48,514 nt of DNA from Bacteroidota bacterium. GTDB taxonomy: Bacteria > Bacteroidota > Bacteroidia > Bacteroidales > Lentimicrobiaceae. The stretch covers positions 1 through 48,514 of the forward strand of contig WSXU01000021.1 of assembly GCA_009773455.1 (NCBI GenBank), in the 5' to 3' direction. Shown piece after piece: positions 8,718-23,700 of this stretch (positions within the stretch are counted from its first letter, which is position 1; the number at the start of each line of letters is the position of its first letter). Below the pieces are notes generated by a model. The model had not been told where the DNA came from. It made no database searches and saw nothing but the letters and a program-made list of their open reading frames with translations. Position numbers and translations under genes: made by a program.

Positions 8718-11700
8718 ATGTCGGGTAAACTACACATCTTTTTCAGGGGTAATCAGTCAATTTTGCGATTCATTGTTCTTATTTCAGCATGTTTTTTTCT
8801 TGCCGGAATAGAGATTCAGGCGCAAAATTGCAGCGTCAATGCAAATGTAAACCGTACTATATGTGCCAACGAAACGCTCATGCTGATTGGTTCAAAGGCA
8901 GGATTATTTGCAGGAGAAGGAGAGATTACATGGTCACAGGTTACCGGCCCGTCGGCTGTTATTGTTTCACCACATTCTCTGGAAACTGAAGTTACGGGGA
9001 TCAGTGGTGGATACAATTATACATTCAGGCTGACAACCACTTGCCTTGATGGCTCACTGGTATATGATGATGTGGTTTATACCGTTCTAAGGGTTCGTAT
9101 TGCAAATGCTGGTACAGATCAGATTTCTTGTCCGGCTTCACCTGCCGGAAACCTTGCCGGAAATGTTCCAGGTCCGGGTTCAAATGGTGTATGGTCAATT
9201 ATCGGCTCCAACAACGGGGTAACCATTCTGGACCCGTCCTCACCAATAACAGCGTTTAACCTTACAACCGGAGAAGGAACTACCACACTTCGCTGGACAA
9301 TAACGCATTCCAGTGGTTGTGCATCATATGATGATATGGTAATCACCAATATCGGAGGTCAGTTACCGGTAAATGCGGGGCCCGATCAGGTTCTTGGTAA
9401 CTGCTTTTCAACCACCCAGTCAACAACCCTTTCGGGAAGCATCGGAGGAAACGGAACTGCCGGTCAGAGTGGATTGTGGACAGTTGTCAGCGGTCCCGGG
9501 ATACCTGTTATTGAAAATCCCTCAAACCGAAATACGGGTGTCTCCGGACTTGAAGAAGGTGTTTATGTTTTCAGGTGGACCGTTACCGGGCCCTGTGTAA
9601 ATGGCTCAGACGAAGTTCAGATTACGGTTCCGGCCCCGACTTCAGATGTAACAACGGCTTCGGTTATCGGGGGCAGTCAGATCTGGTGCGATGGCAGAAC
9701 TTCAACGGTATTGTCGGGGACTCCTCCCAATTATACAAATGAAACAGTATTGTGGCAGCAGACCAACGGACCCGGAGGGGTTACCATTGAAAATCCCACC
9801 AACCCGGTCACCAATATTACCGGGCTAGATGGCTCCAGTACCTATACCTTCCGATATACCATTATCAATAACCTGACAGCCTGCGCGAGTGCAGAAACGG
9901 TTACTGTTTCATTTGCCGGAGCTCCGGGTATCAACATCATTCCAACCCAGATTTTCACCTCCTGTAATTCAAACGCAGCAAGTATCCCCTATACTGCCAG
10001 TGGGTCGGGGATAACACAATGGAGTATACTGAGCGGACCAACCACTCCGGCTTATCCAACACTGCCTACAGGATATTTTAATGCCAGCGGAAATCCACTG
10101 GTAATTAACGGACTTACCGTCCCTGGCACCTATGTTATCAGTATGAGAAGGTATTCCAATATTGGTATTTCCTGTGAAACTGCATTCGATGAAATTTCAG
10201 TTATTGTTTCACACACACCCACACCTTCAAATGCTGGAACGCGCCAGGTTCTGGCCTGTAATGTTTTTCAAACGGAACTCACCGGAAATGTTCCTTTTGT
10301 AGGAACCGGCAGCTGGTCACAGGTAAGTGGTCCAGGCGCTGCAACCATAGTTTCCCCCGCATCACCAACTACAGCAATCACGAATCTGATCAACGGACTT
10401 TACCGGTTCCGGTGGATTATTTCAGGTGGTCCCGCTTGCCCTGCTGCCCAGAATACAGTTACCGTGCTTGTTGCATCTGCAGTTCCCACACAGGCGAATG
10501 CCGGTCCGGATCAGAATGTTTGTGTCGGGACACCGGTCTTTCTTGCAGGAAATTTCCCTGTCCTGAACGAATCGGGAGTCTGGAGTGTTTTACCGGCCAC
10601 TCCCGGAATAACGTTCTCCAACATAACCTCTCCTGTATCGATGGTGAGTGGTCTGCTGGCAAATACCATATATACCTTTACCTGGACAATTACCAATGCC
10701 TGTGGCAGCACATCCGACAATTGTACCATCAATACCAGCAATACGGTCGGTCCTGTTGCATCTGATGCCGGAGCAGACCAGTGTCACAATACTGGAACAA
10801 CATCCATCACACTTGAGGGTAATGACCCGGCTCCCGGTACCGGGTTATGGAATAAACTGACCGGCCCGGCAGCAACCATCACAAACCCTGTATTGTATAA
10901 TTCCACAGTCACAGGAATGTCCGACGGGAATTATACTTTCGAATGGGTGATCAGCAGCGGAGGTTGTCTGCCGACACGTGATACTGTTGCTGTTACGATT
11001 TCAGCGCCGGCAACCACCTCCAATGCCGGAGCAGATATTCAGCTTTGCGGCACTTCAACTTCCCTTTCCGGGAATACACCTGCTGTTGGATCAGGTCTCT
11101 GGACACAGACGGCAGGAGCAGGAGGTGTTGTCATTACTTCACCGTCATCACCAACTACTTCTGTTACTGGTCTGACTGACGGTGTTTACACATTTTACTG
11201 GACCATAAGCAACCATGCCTGTCCGGCCAGTGTCGACAGTGTGAATGTTTATGTTTCCTCACCGGGCTCACCAGCAAATGCCGGGTCTGACGAAGGTGTA
11301 TGTGCCCAGACAACGGTTACAATGGACGCAACTCCACCCACCTCCGGAACGGGCGTATGGACAATAGTTTCCGGCCCCAATTCGCCTAATATTGTCGATC
11401 CTACTTCACCGGTAACCATCATCAACAACCTTGTCACAGGGACATATACATTCAGGTGGACAGTCAGTGGAGGCCCCTATTGTCCTCCAACATCCGATGA
11501 AGTCGAGGTTGAAGTAACACTGGCAGCCAACGCCGGTTCTGATCAGAGTTATTGCGAAGCAACCAATGCGGTTAATCTGGAAGGCACAATTTCCACTGCC
11601 GGAACATGGACACAGGACACCGGACCCAACACGGCGACAATCACAACAACATCAGCCAATACAGCGGTTGCCTCCGGATTGATTCCAGGGGTTTATGTGT

Positions 11701-14700
11701 TCCGTTTTACCATTTCAACACCCGGATGTTCTACGACCGATGTGATGACAGTGACCCTTTACCAACCACCGACCACGGCCAATGCCGGCCCGGATCAGGA
11801 TCTGTGCGATGCCGTATCTTTCACACTTGATGGTAATGTTCCGGCTTTCGGATCCGGCACATGGACAAAGATTGCAGGTCCCGGGGCCGGAAACTTCGTG
11901 CCCGGTGCAAACACCCCCAATGCAACTTATACCGGTGCCCAGCCGGGAGTATATGTATTTGTATGGACAATATCCAACGGAACATGCAGCAGTGGTGATC
12001 AGGTACGGATTGAAAATTCAGCTTCACCGACTGTGTCCGATGCTGGTCCTGATCAGACACAGGTTTGTTCTGATCAGGCAACTATGGCTGCTAATCTCCC
12101 GGTTATTGGTGTTGGAAACTGGGCCCAGATCAGTGGACCGAATACAGCAAATATCAGTTCAGTCATCCTACCGAATACTACGATTACCGGATTGGTTCCG
12201 GGGGTCTATACTTTCAGGTGGACCATTACAAATGGAATAATTTGTGCATCCAGTTCCGATGATGTTGTGATCACAGCCCTGCTTACACCCACGCCGGCTG
12301 ATGCTGGTGCTGATCAGTCCCTCTGTAACCTGGGAACAACCACCATGGCTGCAACACCCTTAACAATCGGGACCGGTTTATGGTCACAGATAAGTGGTCC
12401 GAACAGTGCGGGTTTTGTTGATGCAACCAGTCCGACTTCAGATGTAATTAACATGGTAACCGGAACCTATATTTTTGAGTGGACCACAACCGAAGGAGTT
12501 TGTACTTCAGTGGATGAGGTAACGGTTCAGAACGATGCTACACCGACTATTGCTGATGCAGGGGTTGATCAGGACATCTGTCTGTTCAGTCCGCTGATTC
12601 TTTCCGGAAATACACCCGTTAACGGTACAGGACTGTGGACCCAGACGGCAGGACCGGTTACAGTGAATATTCTGACACCGGATTCCCCGACAACCTCAGT
12701 GATCGGAGCATTGTCCGGTACATATACCTTTGAATGGACCATCAGTAACGGAAGTTGTGCTTCAAGTGCGGATGCCGTGGATGTGATCATCAACGACATT
12801 CCCGATCAGGCACTTGCCGGGGCCGACCAGAGCCTCTGCAACACCGACAACACCTACCTAAACGGGAACAACCCCTCCATCGGTACGGGAACGTGGTCTC
12901 AGGTCAGCGGCCCTAATACGGCAAACATTATCGATCCATCTGACCGGCAAACACAGGTAACCGGACTGATAGCAGGGACCTATACATTCAAGTGGGAAAT
13001 AGCCAACGGTTCATGTACTTCTTCTGACAATATGCTTGTGGTTCACCATCCTGACATAGCTGTATCCGGACCATCCGACAATGCCATCTGTAACGGAGGA
13101 ACTGCGACCCTGAGTATTTCAGCCAGCGGCGGAACCGGTGGATTTACTTACCAATGGGAATCAAGTGCCGATGGGAATATTCCCTGGAGTAACATATCAG
13201 GAGCAACAAATTCGTCATATACTACTCCGGCACTGGCGGCTGACCAGTATTACCGCTGCCTGGTTACTGCGAGTTGCGGAGATACTTACTCATCCATTGC
13301 TCATGTTACCGTTGTTCCGGATCCCGCAATTACAGTTCAGCCGGCAGGAACGACCATCTGTAGCGGATCCTCAACCACGCTGTCAGTCACGGCCTCCGGA
13401 GGAACCCCATCGTTGAATTATCAATGGCAAAGTTCACCAAACGGAACATCAGGCTGGGTCAATGCAGGAACCAACAGCGATTCCTATACCACGGCTGTTC
13501 TGACACAGACCACCTATTTCAGGGTCATTATATCAGCTGCCGGAAATGGTTGCAATTCTGTTACTTCAAGCGTTGTAGCCGTTAGTGTTCCACGGATCAC
13601 GACACAACCGGTTTCATCATCCGTTTGTACCGGGGGTGCTGTAAATGCCCTGAGCATCATTGTTGATCCGGGAAGTGCCACCCTGGGTTACCAATGGGAG
13701 AGCGCCGCTGCACTTGCAGGTCCATTCAGCAGTGTTACGGGAGGATCGGGAGCCAATACGGCATCCTATATTACCGGTGTTCTTACAGCAACCACCTATT
13801 TCAGATGTGTTGTAACGGTTACGTCGCCAGCATGCGCCGATCTGGTATCCGGGACTGCAACGATAACAGTTGTTCCTGATCCAACCATCAATACCCAGCC
13901 CTCAGGAACAACCATTTGTGCCGGGGGTACCCATGCCTTAACGGTTTCAGCAACCGGAGGCACACCTTCGCTCAATTATCAGTGGCAGAGTTCAACCACC
14001 GGAGGTGCTCCATGGACCAATGTCGGAACCAACAGTGCTTCCTATACTACCGCCGCATTGGCTGCAACCACCCATTATCAGGTTCTGGTTTCAGCCACAG
14101 GCACCGACTGTAATACAGCAACCTCAGCAACCGTAACAGTTACCGTAGTTCCCGACCCAACCATATCAGTACAACCGGCAGGGGCCACCATCTGTAACGG
14201 AGGCACGCATTCCATGACCATCACCGCAACCGGCAATGTTCCTCCCGGATCCCTCAACTACCAGTGGCAGATCAGCAATAACGGAACCGGGGGATGGACC
14301 AATGTCGGGACCAACAGCAACGCTTATACTACTGCAGCCCTTGCAGCAACGAGATACTACAGGGTTCTGGTAACACAGACCGCATCAGGTTGCAGCACTA
14401 CTTCGGCCAATGCCCAGGTAACTGTGGTGCCTGATCCGAATATTACAACGCAGCCAACCGGGGCATCCATATGCTATGGTGGAGACCATACCATGACAAT
14501 TGCTGCTGCAGGAGGCACACCGTCACTGAATTATCAGTGGCAGATTTCAACGACCGGAGCCGGCGGTCCATGGTCCGACCTGACCGGTGAGACCGGAACC
14601 GGTTATACCACTCCGGCAACTTATGCCACGACATGGTACCGGGTGATTGTTTCGGCCACAGGTGCAGGTTGCGCTACGGTAACTTCGAATGTTGCAACTG

Positions 14701-17700
14701 TCACAGTCGAGGGAGACCCGATCATTGATGTGCAGCCTGCCGGAGCTGAAATATGTTCGGGCGGGAATCATTCTATGAGTATTTCTGCCTCAGGAGGAAC
14801 ACCTTCACTGAACTATCAGTGGGAATATTCTACGATTGGTTCAGCCGGACCCTGGTCAGTTATCGGAGGAGCAACAACCAATTCATATACTACACCGTCA
14901 CTTACCGTTACTACCTGGTATCATGTGGTGGTAACTGCCCCGGGCAGTGATTGCAATACAACCACAACCAGTTCAGCTGAAGTTACTGTTGTTCCGGATC
15001 CGGCCATTTCAGTTCAACCGGCCGATATTACCATTTGCAGCGGAACCTCAACGGTTCTTTCTGTCACCGCCCTGAATGGCACGCCATCCCTGAATTATGT
15101 GTGGGAAACCTCTGCAAACGGGACCAACGGATGGGCGAACATCGGGGGTAACAGCAACACATATACAACAGCCCTTCTGACACAGACTACATATTACCGG
15201 GTAACCGTTTCAGCCACCGGCAACGGTTGTAATTCAATAACATCAAATGTTGTAGCCGTAAGTGTTCCAAGAATTCTGACCCAACCTGTGGGAGCTTCTA
15301 TTTGCTCAGGGGGAACCCATGCCATGTCGGTGAACATCGAAAGCGGCAGCGCCACTGTTGGATACCAATGGCAATTCAGTGATTTCGACTGCAGTTCAGG
15401 ATGGTCCGATATTGGTGGAGCGACGGCAGCTACTTATACTGCCACCATTCTTCCCGTTACCGGGACAAGATACTACCGTTGTCAGATAAGTCTGACCTCA
15501 CCCGATTGTGCCAATCTGGTAACTGACTGCACTCCCGTGATTGTGGTCGCCGACCCAACCATTGTTACTCAACCTGCAGGCACCACCCTTTGTGAAGGTT
15601 CGGCACATTCCATGACGGTGATAGCTTCAGGCGGAACACCATCATTAACCTATCAGTGGCAGAGTGCAACAACCCTGGGAGGACCATATGCCAACGTTAC
15701 CGGTGGAAGTGGCTCAACATCAGCCACTTATGTTACCCCTGCTCTTTCTTCAACTACCTATTTCCAGGTTATAGTATCGGCAACAGGGGTAGGTTGCGGA
15801 AGCGTTACTTCATCACCGGTAACCGTTGCAATCAATGAAGAAGCCACGGCCAGTGCAGGAAGCGATGATGCCATCTGCAGCAATGATTCCTACACATTGT
15901 CGGGCGCATCAGCGACCAATTACACGAATCTTTTATGGACAACTTCAGGAACGGGAACATTTAACAATCCGGCTGCTATAAATCCGGTTTATACGCCCGG
16001 AACATCAGATATTACTGCCGGATCAGCAATTCTGACGTTAACGGCCTATGCCAATGCCCCTTGTGTGAATGCTGTCAGTTCAATGACATTGACCATATCG
16101 GCATTCCCGACAGCTTCAGCCGGTTCAGATGCCATCGTGTGCCAGGGAACCGCCTATACGGTTTCCGGTACAACAGCCACAAATTATGCGTCCCTGCTTT
16201 GGACAGCCCCAGGCCCGGGCATACTGACCAATGCCACAACCCTGACACCAACCTATACACCAACTCCGGGTCAGACAGGAACAGTTACTCTTACCCTGAC
16301 AGCCAACCCGAATGGAACCTGCTCAGCTGCATCGGATCAGATGACAATTACCATCGATGCTGCTCCAACCGCTGCCATTGCAGGGATTGATCAGTCATTC
16401 TGTAAGAATACAACCAGTACCAGTATGACTGCCAACACGCCGATATCCGGAAGTGGAGAATGGTTACAGCTCAGTGGTCCCAACAGCGCGCTGATTGCGG
16501 ACGATACCGACCCGGCTACGCTGGTTTCCAATCTGGTAACAGGAATATACTTTTTCCAATGGACAATCAGCAACGGAGTCTGCACTTCCAGCTCCGATCT
16601 GGTTCAGATAACCGTTATCAACTGTGGCCCGGTTGCTTTGGATGATAATTACAACACACCCGAAGATTCACCCCTGAGTGATAACATCCTGACCAATGAC
16701 ACTGACCCTGACGGAGATCCTTTGACAGTAACGCAGTTTGTTGTAGGAGGCACACCCTATCCGGCCGGATCAACGGTGAGTATGCCGGGTATCGGTGTTA
16801 TCATCGTCTACAGCAACGGGTTGTTCACATTTACTCCTGAACCTGACTACAACGGTGTGGTTCCAACCATCCCCTATACCATCAGTGATGGTACATCCAC
16901 GGCCACCGCTGACCTTGACATAACGGTTATTCCGGTCAATGATCCGCCTGTTGCGGTAGATGAAATTGTTACCACACCGGAAGATACACCAGCAGGTGGT
17001 AATCTGCTGACCAACGACAGCGACCCCGATCCAGACCCGATCAGCATCACACAATTTGTCATTGCCGGAGATCTCACAATATATAACCCCGGTGATCTTG
17101 CTGTCATTCCCGGTATAGGAACACTGATAATCAATGCTGACGGCAGTTACATCTTTACCCCGGCTTCCGGTTATAACGGCCCGGTTCCGGTTGCAACCTA
17201 TACCATTTCTGACGGAAGTCTCACAGATACCGCAACCCTGAGTATTTTTGTGAACCCGGTGAACGATCTTCCGCTGGCTATTGATGACGATGTAAACACA
17301 CCGGAGGATACCCCGGTCAGCGGCAATCTGCTGACCAATGACAGTGACCCTGACGGAGATCCTCTTATCATAACTCAGTTTATCGTCGGAGGAGTAACTT
17401 ATCCGGCCGGTGCAACAGTGAATATTCCGGGAGTCGGGCTCATTACCATATATAGTAATGGTCTGTTTAACTTTACTCCTTCATTGAATTATACCGGACC
17501 GGTTCCTGCCATACCCTATACCATTACCGATGGAAACGGGGGAACAGATTCAGCCGACCTTAATATAACAGTTACAGGCGTTAACGATGCTCCGCTTGCA
17601 GTGGATGACAGCAACACGACCCCTGAAGATACTGTTGTAAACGGAGATGTTTTAACCAACGACAGCGATCCGGATGGAGATGCTTTGGCGGTTACACAAT

Positions 17701-20700
17701 TTGTCGTTGACGGAGATGCAACCATTTATCTGCCGGGCGAAATTGCAACCATAACCGGGGTCGGAACCATCATAATCAACGCTAACGGAACATATACTTT
17801 TACACCGGATCTGAATTACAATGGCACAGTTCCCGGCATTACCTATACCATTTCCGATGGGAATGGCGGAGCCGATGATGCAGGACTTGACATCACCGTA
17901 ACCCCTGTAAACGATCCCCCGGTGGCACAGGATGACACCGCTTTTACAACAGAAGACAGTCCTGTAAGTGGCACGCTGGTTACCAACGACAGCGATGTTG
18001 ACGGTAACCTGAACCCATCGAGCTATTCGGTGGTTACCGGTCCGGCCAACGGAACCCTGGTTTTGAATCCCAACGGAAGCTTTACCTATTCCCCGGATCC
18101 GGACTACAACGGAACCGATACTTTTACCTATGAAATTTGTGACCTGGGACTTCCGGTATACTGTGATCAGGCAACAGTAACCATTACCATCAACAGTACC
18201 AATGATGCACCGTTAGCCGTTCATGATGTCAATACAACCCTTGAAGAAAACCCGGTTTCGGGCAATGTCCTGGACAATGACAGCGATCCGGAAGGAGACC
18301 CTCTGGCTGTAACTCAATTTATCGTTGATGGAGATGCAACGGTATACCTGCCGGGCGATGTGGCAACCATTCCCGGCGTCGGAACCATTGAGATCAATGC
18401 TGCCGGTTTTTATACATTTACCCCGGCTCCGGATTTTAATGGTACGGTACCTTCGGTAGCCTATACCATCATTAATGGCAATGGCGGTTCAGCTACTGCT
18501 GATCTTGATATTACTGTTATTCCGGTGAACGATCCTCCCGTTGCCCTTGACGACAGCAATACCACCAACGAGGATACTCCTGTATCAGGGAGTGTAATTG
18601 CCAACGACAGTGATGTGGATGGCAACCTGAATCCGGCAGGATATTCGGTAATTACCTGGCCGGCCAATGGTATATTGGTTCTTAATCCAAACGGAAGTTA
18701 TATCTATGCACCGGATCCCAACTTCAATGGCACCGATACTTTCACTTATGAAGTCTGTGACCTTGGGCTACCGGTTTATTGTGATCAGGCAACGGTTACC
18801 ATTACGGTCAATGGTGACAATGATGCGCCGGTGGCAGTGAATGACCTAAATTCAACGGTTGAAGATAATCCTGTAAGCGGCAATTTATTGACCAACGACA
18901 CTGATCCGGAAGGAGATCCTCTCCTGGTGACTCAATTTGTTGTTGTCGGAGATGCTACCATCTATCTGCCGGGCGATGTGGCAACCATTACAGGCATTGG
19001 AACCATCGTCATCAACACCGATGGAACTTATACCTTCACCCCTGGACTGAATTACACCGGCACCGTACCAACCATTACCTACACCATCAGCGATGGCAAT
19101 GGCGGCTCCGATACTGCTGATCTTGACATTACAGTGACTCCGGTAAATGATCCTCCGGTTGCTCTTGATGACAGTAACACAACCAGTGAAGATACACCGG
19201 TTACCGGTACCGTTGTGGCCAACGACAGCGATGTGGATGGCAATCTGAACCCTGCCAGTTACTCTGCGGTAAGCGGTCCTGCCAATGGTAATGTGGTACT
19301 TAATCCAAACGGAAGTTATGTCTATACGCCGGATCCCAACTTCAATGGTACAGATACATTCACTTATGAAGTCTGTGACCTTGGTTTGCCGGTTTATTGT
19401 GATCAGGCAACGGTTACCATAACGGTCAATGCAGTTAACGATACACCGGTTGCTTACGATGATTATTTCACCACCCCTGAAGACACTCCGGTGTCAGGCA
19501 ATGTGCTGGTCAATGATTCCGATCCCGAAGGTGATCTGTTGACGGTTGTTGATTTTACCGTTGACGGCACAACCTATCCTGCCGGAACAGCAGCAACCAT
19601 AGCCGGAGTTGGAACCATTGTATTAAATGGAGATGGAACCTTCACCTTTACCCCGGATACCGATTACAATGGCAGTGTTCCTGATGTTGAATATACTGTG
19701 AGCGATGGCAATGGCGGAAGCGACACTGGCACCCTGTTTATTACGGTGACGCCGGTCAACGATCCACCGGTAGCGCTCGACGACAGCAATACCACCAATG
19801 AAGATACACCCGTATCCGGTACGGTAATTGCAAACGACAGTGATGTGGATGGTAACCTGAATCCGGCGAGCTATTCAATCATTGCAGGACCATCAAACGG
19901 AATCCTTGTTCTGAATCCAAACGGAACCTACACCTATACACCAGATCCCGATTACTTCGGTACCGATTCTTTCATTTACGAAGTATGTGATCTTGGACTA
20001 CCTGTGTATTGTGATCAGGCAACTGTTACGATAACCATCAGCAGCGACAATGATACTCCCGTAGCGGTAAATGACATTGCAGTAACGCCGGAAGACACGC
20101 CGGTCTCAGGCAATGTACTGACCAACGACAGCGATCCGGATGGCGATCTGCTTACCGTTGTTGACTTCACCATTGACGGAACAACCTATCCTTCCGGTTC
20201 AACGGCGGTTTTAACAGGCATTGGATCCCTGGTTATCAATCCCGACGGAGCCTTCACCTTTACCCCGGACCCGGGCTTTAACGGCGCTGTACCGGTAGCC
20301 GGTTACACCATCACCGACGGAACAGATCAGGCAACGGCAACGTTGAGTATTTTTGTCAATCCGGCAAATGATTCTCCGCTTGCTGTTGATGACACCTACA
20401 CAACACCGGAGGATACCTCATTTAGTGATAACATTCTTCTGAATGACTCAGATCCTGACAGCGATCCGTTATCTGTGGTGAGCTTTATTGTAGGCGGAAT
20501 CACCTATCCTGCCGGTGCTTCAGTTAACATACCCGCAACAGGAAATGTTACGATATACAGCAACGGTCTTATTGTTTTTGTACCTGCAGATGGCTTTAAC
20601 GGGAATGTCCCAGCCATTCCTTATACCATCAATGATGGTAACGGAGGAACAGCCTCAGCTGTTATTGATATTTCGGTTACTCCGCTCAATGATGCACCGG

Positions 20701-23700
20701 TTGCAGTGGATGACTATTATTCTACAACCGAGGATACGTCCGTTTCGGGTGATGTGCTGATCAACGATACCGATCCTGAAGGAGATCTGTTGACTGTTGC
20801 CGACTTTACCATTGACGGCACAACCTATCCGGCCGGCACAACCGCAACCATCACCGGAGTCGGTACCATCGTGATAAATACCGACGGAACCTTCACCTAT
20901 ACTCCCGCGGCAGATTACAATGGCAGTGTCCCTGCCGTTGATTATACCGTCACCGACAGCAATGGAGGCAGCGACACAGGTACACTGTTTATTTTGGTAG
21001 CTCCGGTAAACGATCCGCCGGTAGCGCTCGACGACAGCAATACTACAGACGAAGACACGCCGTTAACCGGCACTGTAATTGCCAACGACAGCGATGTGGA
21101 CGGCAATCTGAACCCATCAGGCTATTCGGTGGTTACCGGTCCTGCCAACGGAACCCTGTTGCTGAATCCTAACGGAACCTATACCTATACGCCTGCTATC
21201 AGCTATCATGGAACCGATTCCTTTGTATATGAAGTGTGCGACCTTGGATTGCCGGTCTATTGCGATCAGGCTACAGTTACCATCACCATCGATCCAGTGA
21301 ACGACAACCCGCTGGCGGTGAATGATTGGAATACAACCCCGGAAGACACCCCTATAAGCGGGGATGTACTGACCAACGACAGCGATCCGGAAGGAGATCC
21401 GTTAATGGTAACACAATTTATCGTGGATGGTGATGCTTCCATTTACCTGCCCGGTGATGTTGCAACTATTATTGGGGTCGGAACCATTCAAATCAACAGC
21501 GACGGAACCTATTCTTTCAATCCTGCCCTGAATTATACCGGGACTGTGCCATCGGTATCGTATACCCTAAGCGATGGCAATGGCGGTACCGACACTGCCG
21601 GCCTTTACATCACAGTAACCCCGGTGAATGATCCTCCTGTTGCGGTGGTTGATTATTTCAATACACTAGAAGACACCCCGGTTTCAGGAACTGTTATTGC
21701 CAACGATTTTGATGTTGACGGCAACCTGAATCCTGTAAGTTATCTGCTTACAGGTGATGTATCCAATGGATCCTTGTCATTCAATGCATTGGGTATATTT
21801 ACATACACTCCCGACCCGGGATTCAGCGGAACCGACAGTTTTATTTATTCAATGTGTGATCTCGGGCTGCCTGTTTACTGCGATACCGCTATAGTTTTCA
21901 TCAACATTTCCGGTATAAACGATCCACCTGTTGTATTTAATGAATCGCTGGCTGTATGCTCAGGCAATACCGTAACAGGCAATGTTCTGGCAAATGGAGA
22001 TTATGATCCGGAAGGAACCGCCCTTACAGTTGACCTTGTACCGGTCTCTGGTCCTGCTGGTGGTGTATTCAATATACTTGCCGATGGATCTTTTACCTAT
22101 ACCGCAAATTCCGGTTTTACCGGAATTGAGGAGATTGTCATCAGCCTTTGTGATGCCGGCATACCTCTTCCTTCAGCCTGCAGCAACGATACTATATTTA
22201 TTGATGTAATTGAACCCGCGATGGCCAATGCCGGTCCGGATCAGGATTTGTGTAACCTTACGTTTACCCTGCTCGATGGCAATACGGTCGCAGCAGCTTC
22301 GGTTGAATGGACACAGGTTTCAGGACCACCCTGTATTATTGTTGCTGCAAATACGCCCGATGCCATTGCATTCGGATTGATACCGGGCACTTACGTATTC
22401 AGGTATTCGGTTGACAATGGAAGCTGCAGCGATTCTGATGAAGTTTCGGTGGTTAACTGGTCAACTCCGACACCTGCCAATGCAGGACCTGATCAGAGTT
22501 TGTGCGGGCTGAGCAGTACCACACTTACAGCCAATACACCGGTAACCGGATCGGGAAACTGGTCACAGCAATCGGGCCCGTCAGCAGCCATCATTGCAGA
22601 TCCCACGGACCCATTGGTAACCATCAGCAACCTGATTGCCGGTTCCTATGTTTTCAGATGGACCATTTCCAATGGACCAGTTTGCGCACCTTCTACTGAT
22701 GATGTGATCATTTCAGTTGCCAATGCTGCAACAGCTTCAGCAGGACCCGATGCCACCATCTGCCAGGGGTCTGACTATATCCTGAGCGGTGCTTCTGCCG
22801 GCAATTATACTTCAGTTCTCTGGACAACATCGGGTTCCGGGACATTCAGTAATCCTGCTGCTGTAAATCCGGTTTACACACCGAGCAATTCGGATATCAT
22901 CGACGGGAACGTAACACTTACACTTCTGGCGGTTTCCGCTTCGCCGTGCCCGAATGCAACCGATCAGATGGTGCTGGATATCTCACGTCAGGCGATCGTT
23001 ACAGCTGGGCTGGATGCCACCATTTGTGAAGGCTCTTCGCATACCCTCAGTACCGCCTTTGCCGTAAGTGCTACGGGCTACTTATGGGCTACCAGCGGTG
23101 ATGGTACTTTTAATGATGCCACCATCCTGAATCCTGTGTACACCCCGGGTGTAGCCGATATTTCATCAGGAAACGTCATCCTTACACTGACCGCCTTTTC
23201 AGCTGCACCTTGCGGACCATCCGGTGATCTGATGGTACTTTCCATTTCTCAGCAGGCTTCTGCCAATGCGGGTGTTGATGCCACCATCTGTGAAGGTTCA
23301 ACCTACATGATTTCCGATGCAACTGCGCCGGATGCTTCCACCGTTTTGTGGACCACCACCGGAACAGGTACATTCAATAATGCTGCTTTGGTAAATCCGG
23401 TGTATACACCAAGCCCGAACGATATCCTGGATGGCTTTGTAACCCTGACCATGACTGTTACGTCAGCATCACCATGTCCGGGCGATACTGATCCGATGGT
23501 TTTGACTATCAGCCGTCAGGCAATTGTCAATGCCGGTGTAAATGCCACGATATGTGAAGGTTCATTATACTCACCGGTCACAGCCCTTGCCGTCAACTCA
23601 ACCAGTCTGTTATGGACAACTGATGGTGATGGTTCCTTTGACGATGCCACCATCCTGAATCCGGTATATACTCCGGGTACAACCGATGTTGCAGCCGGAA

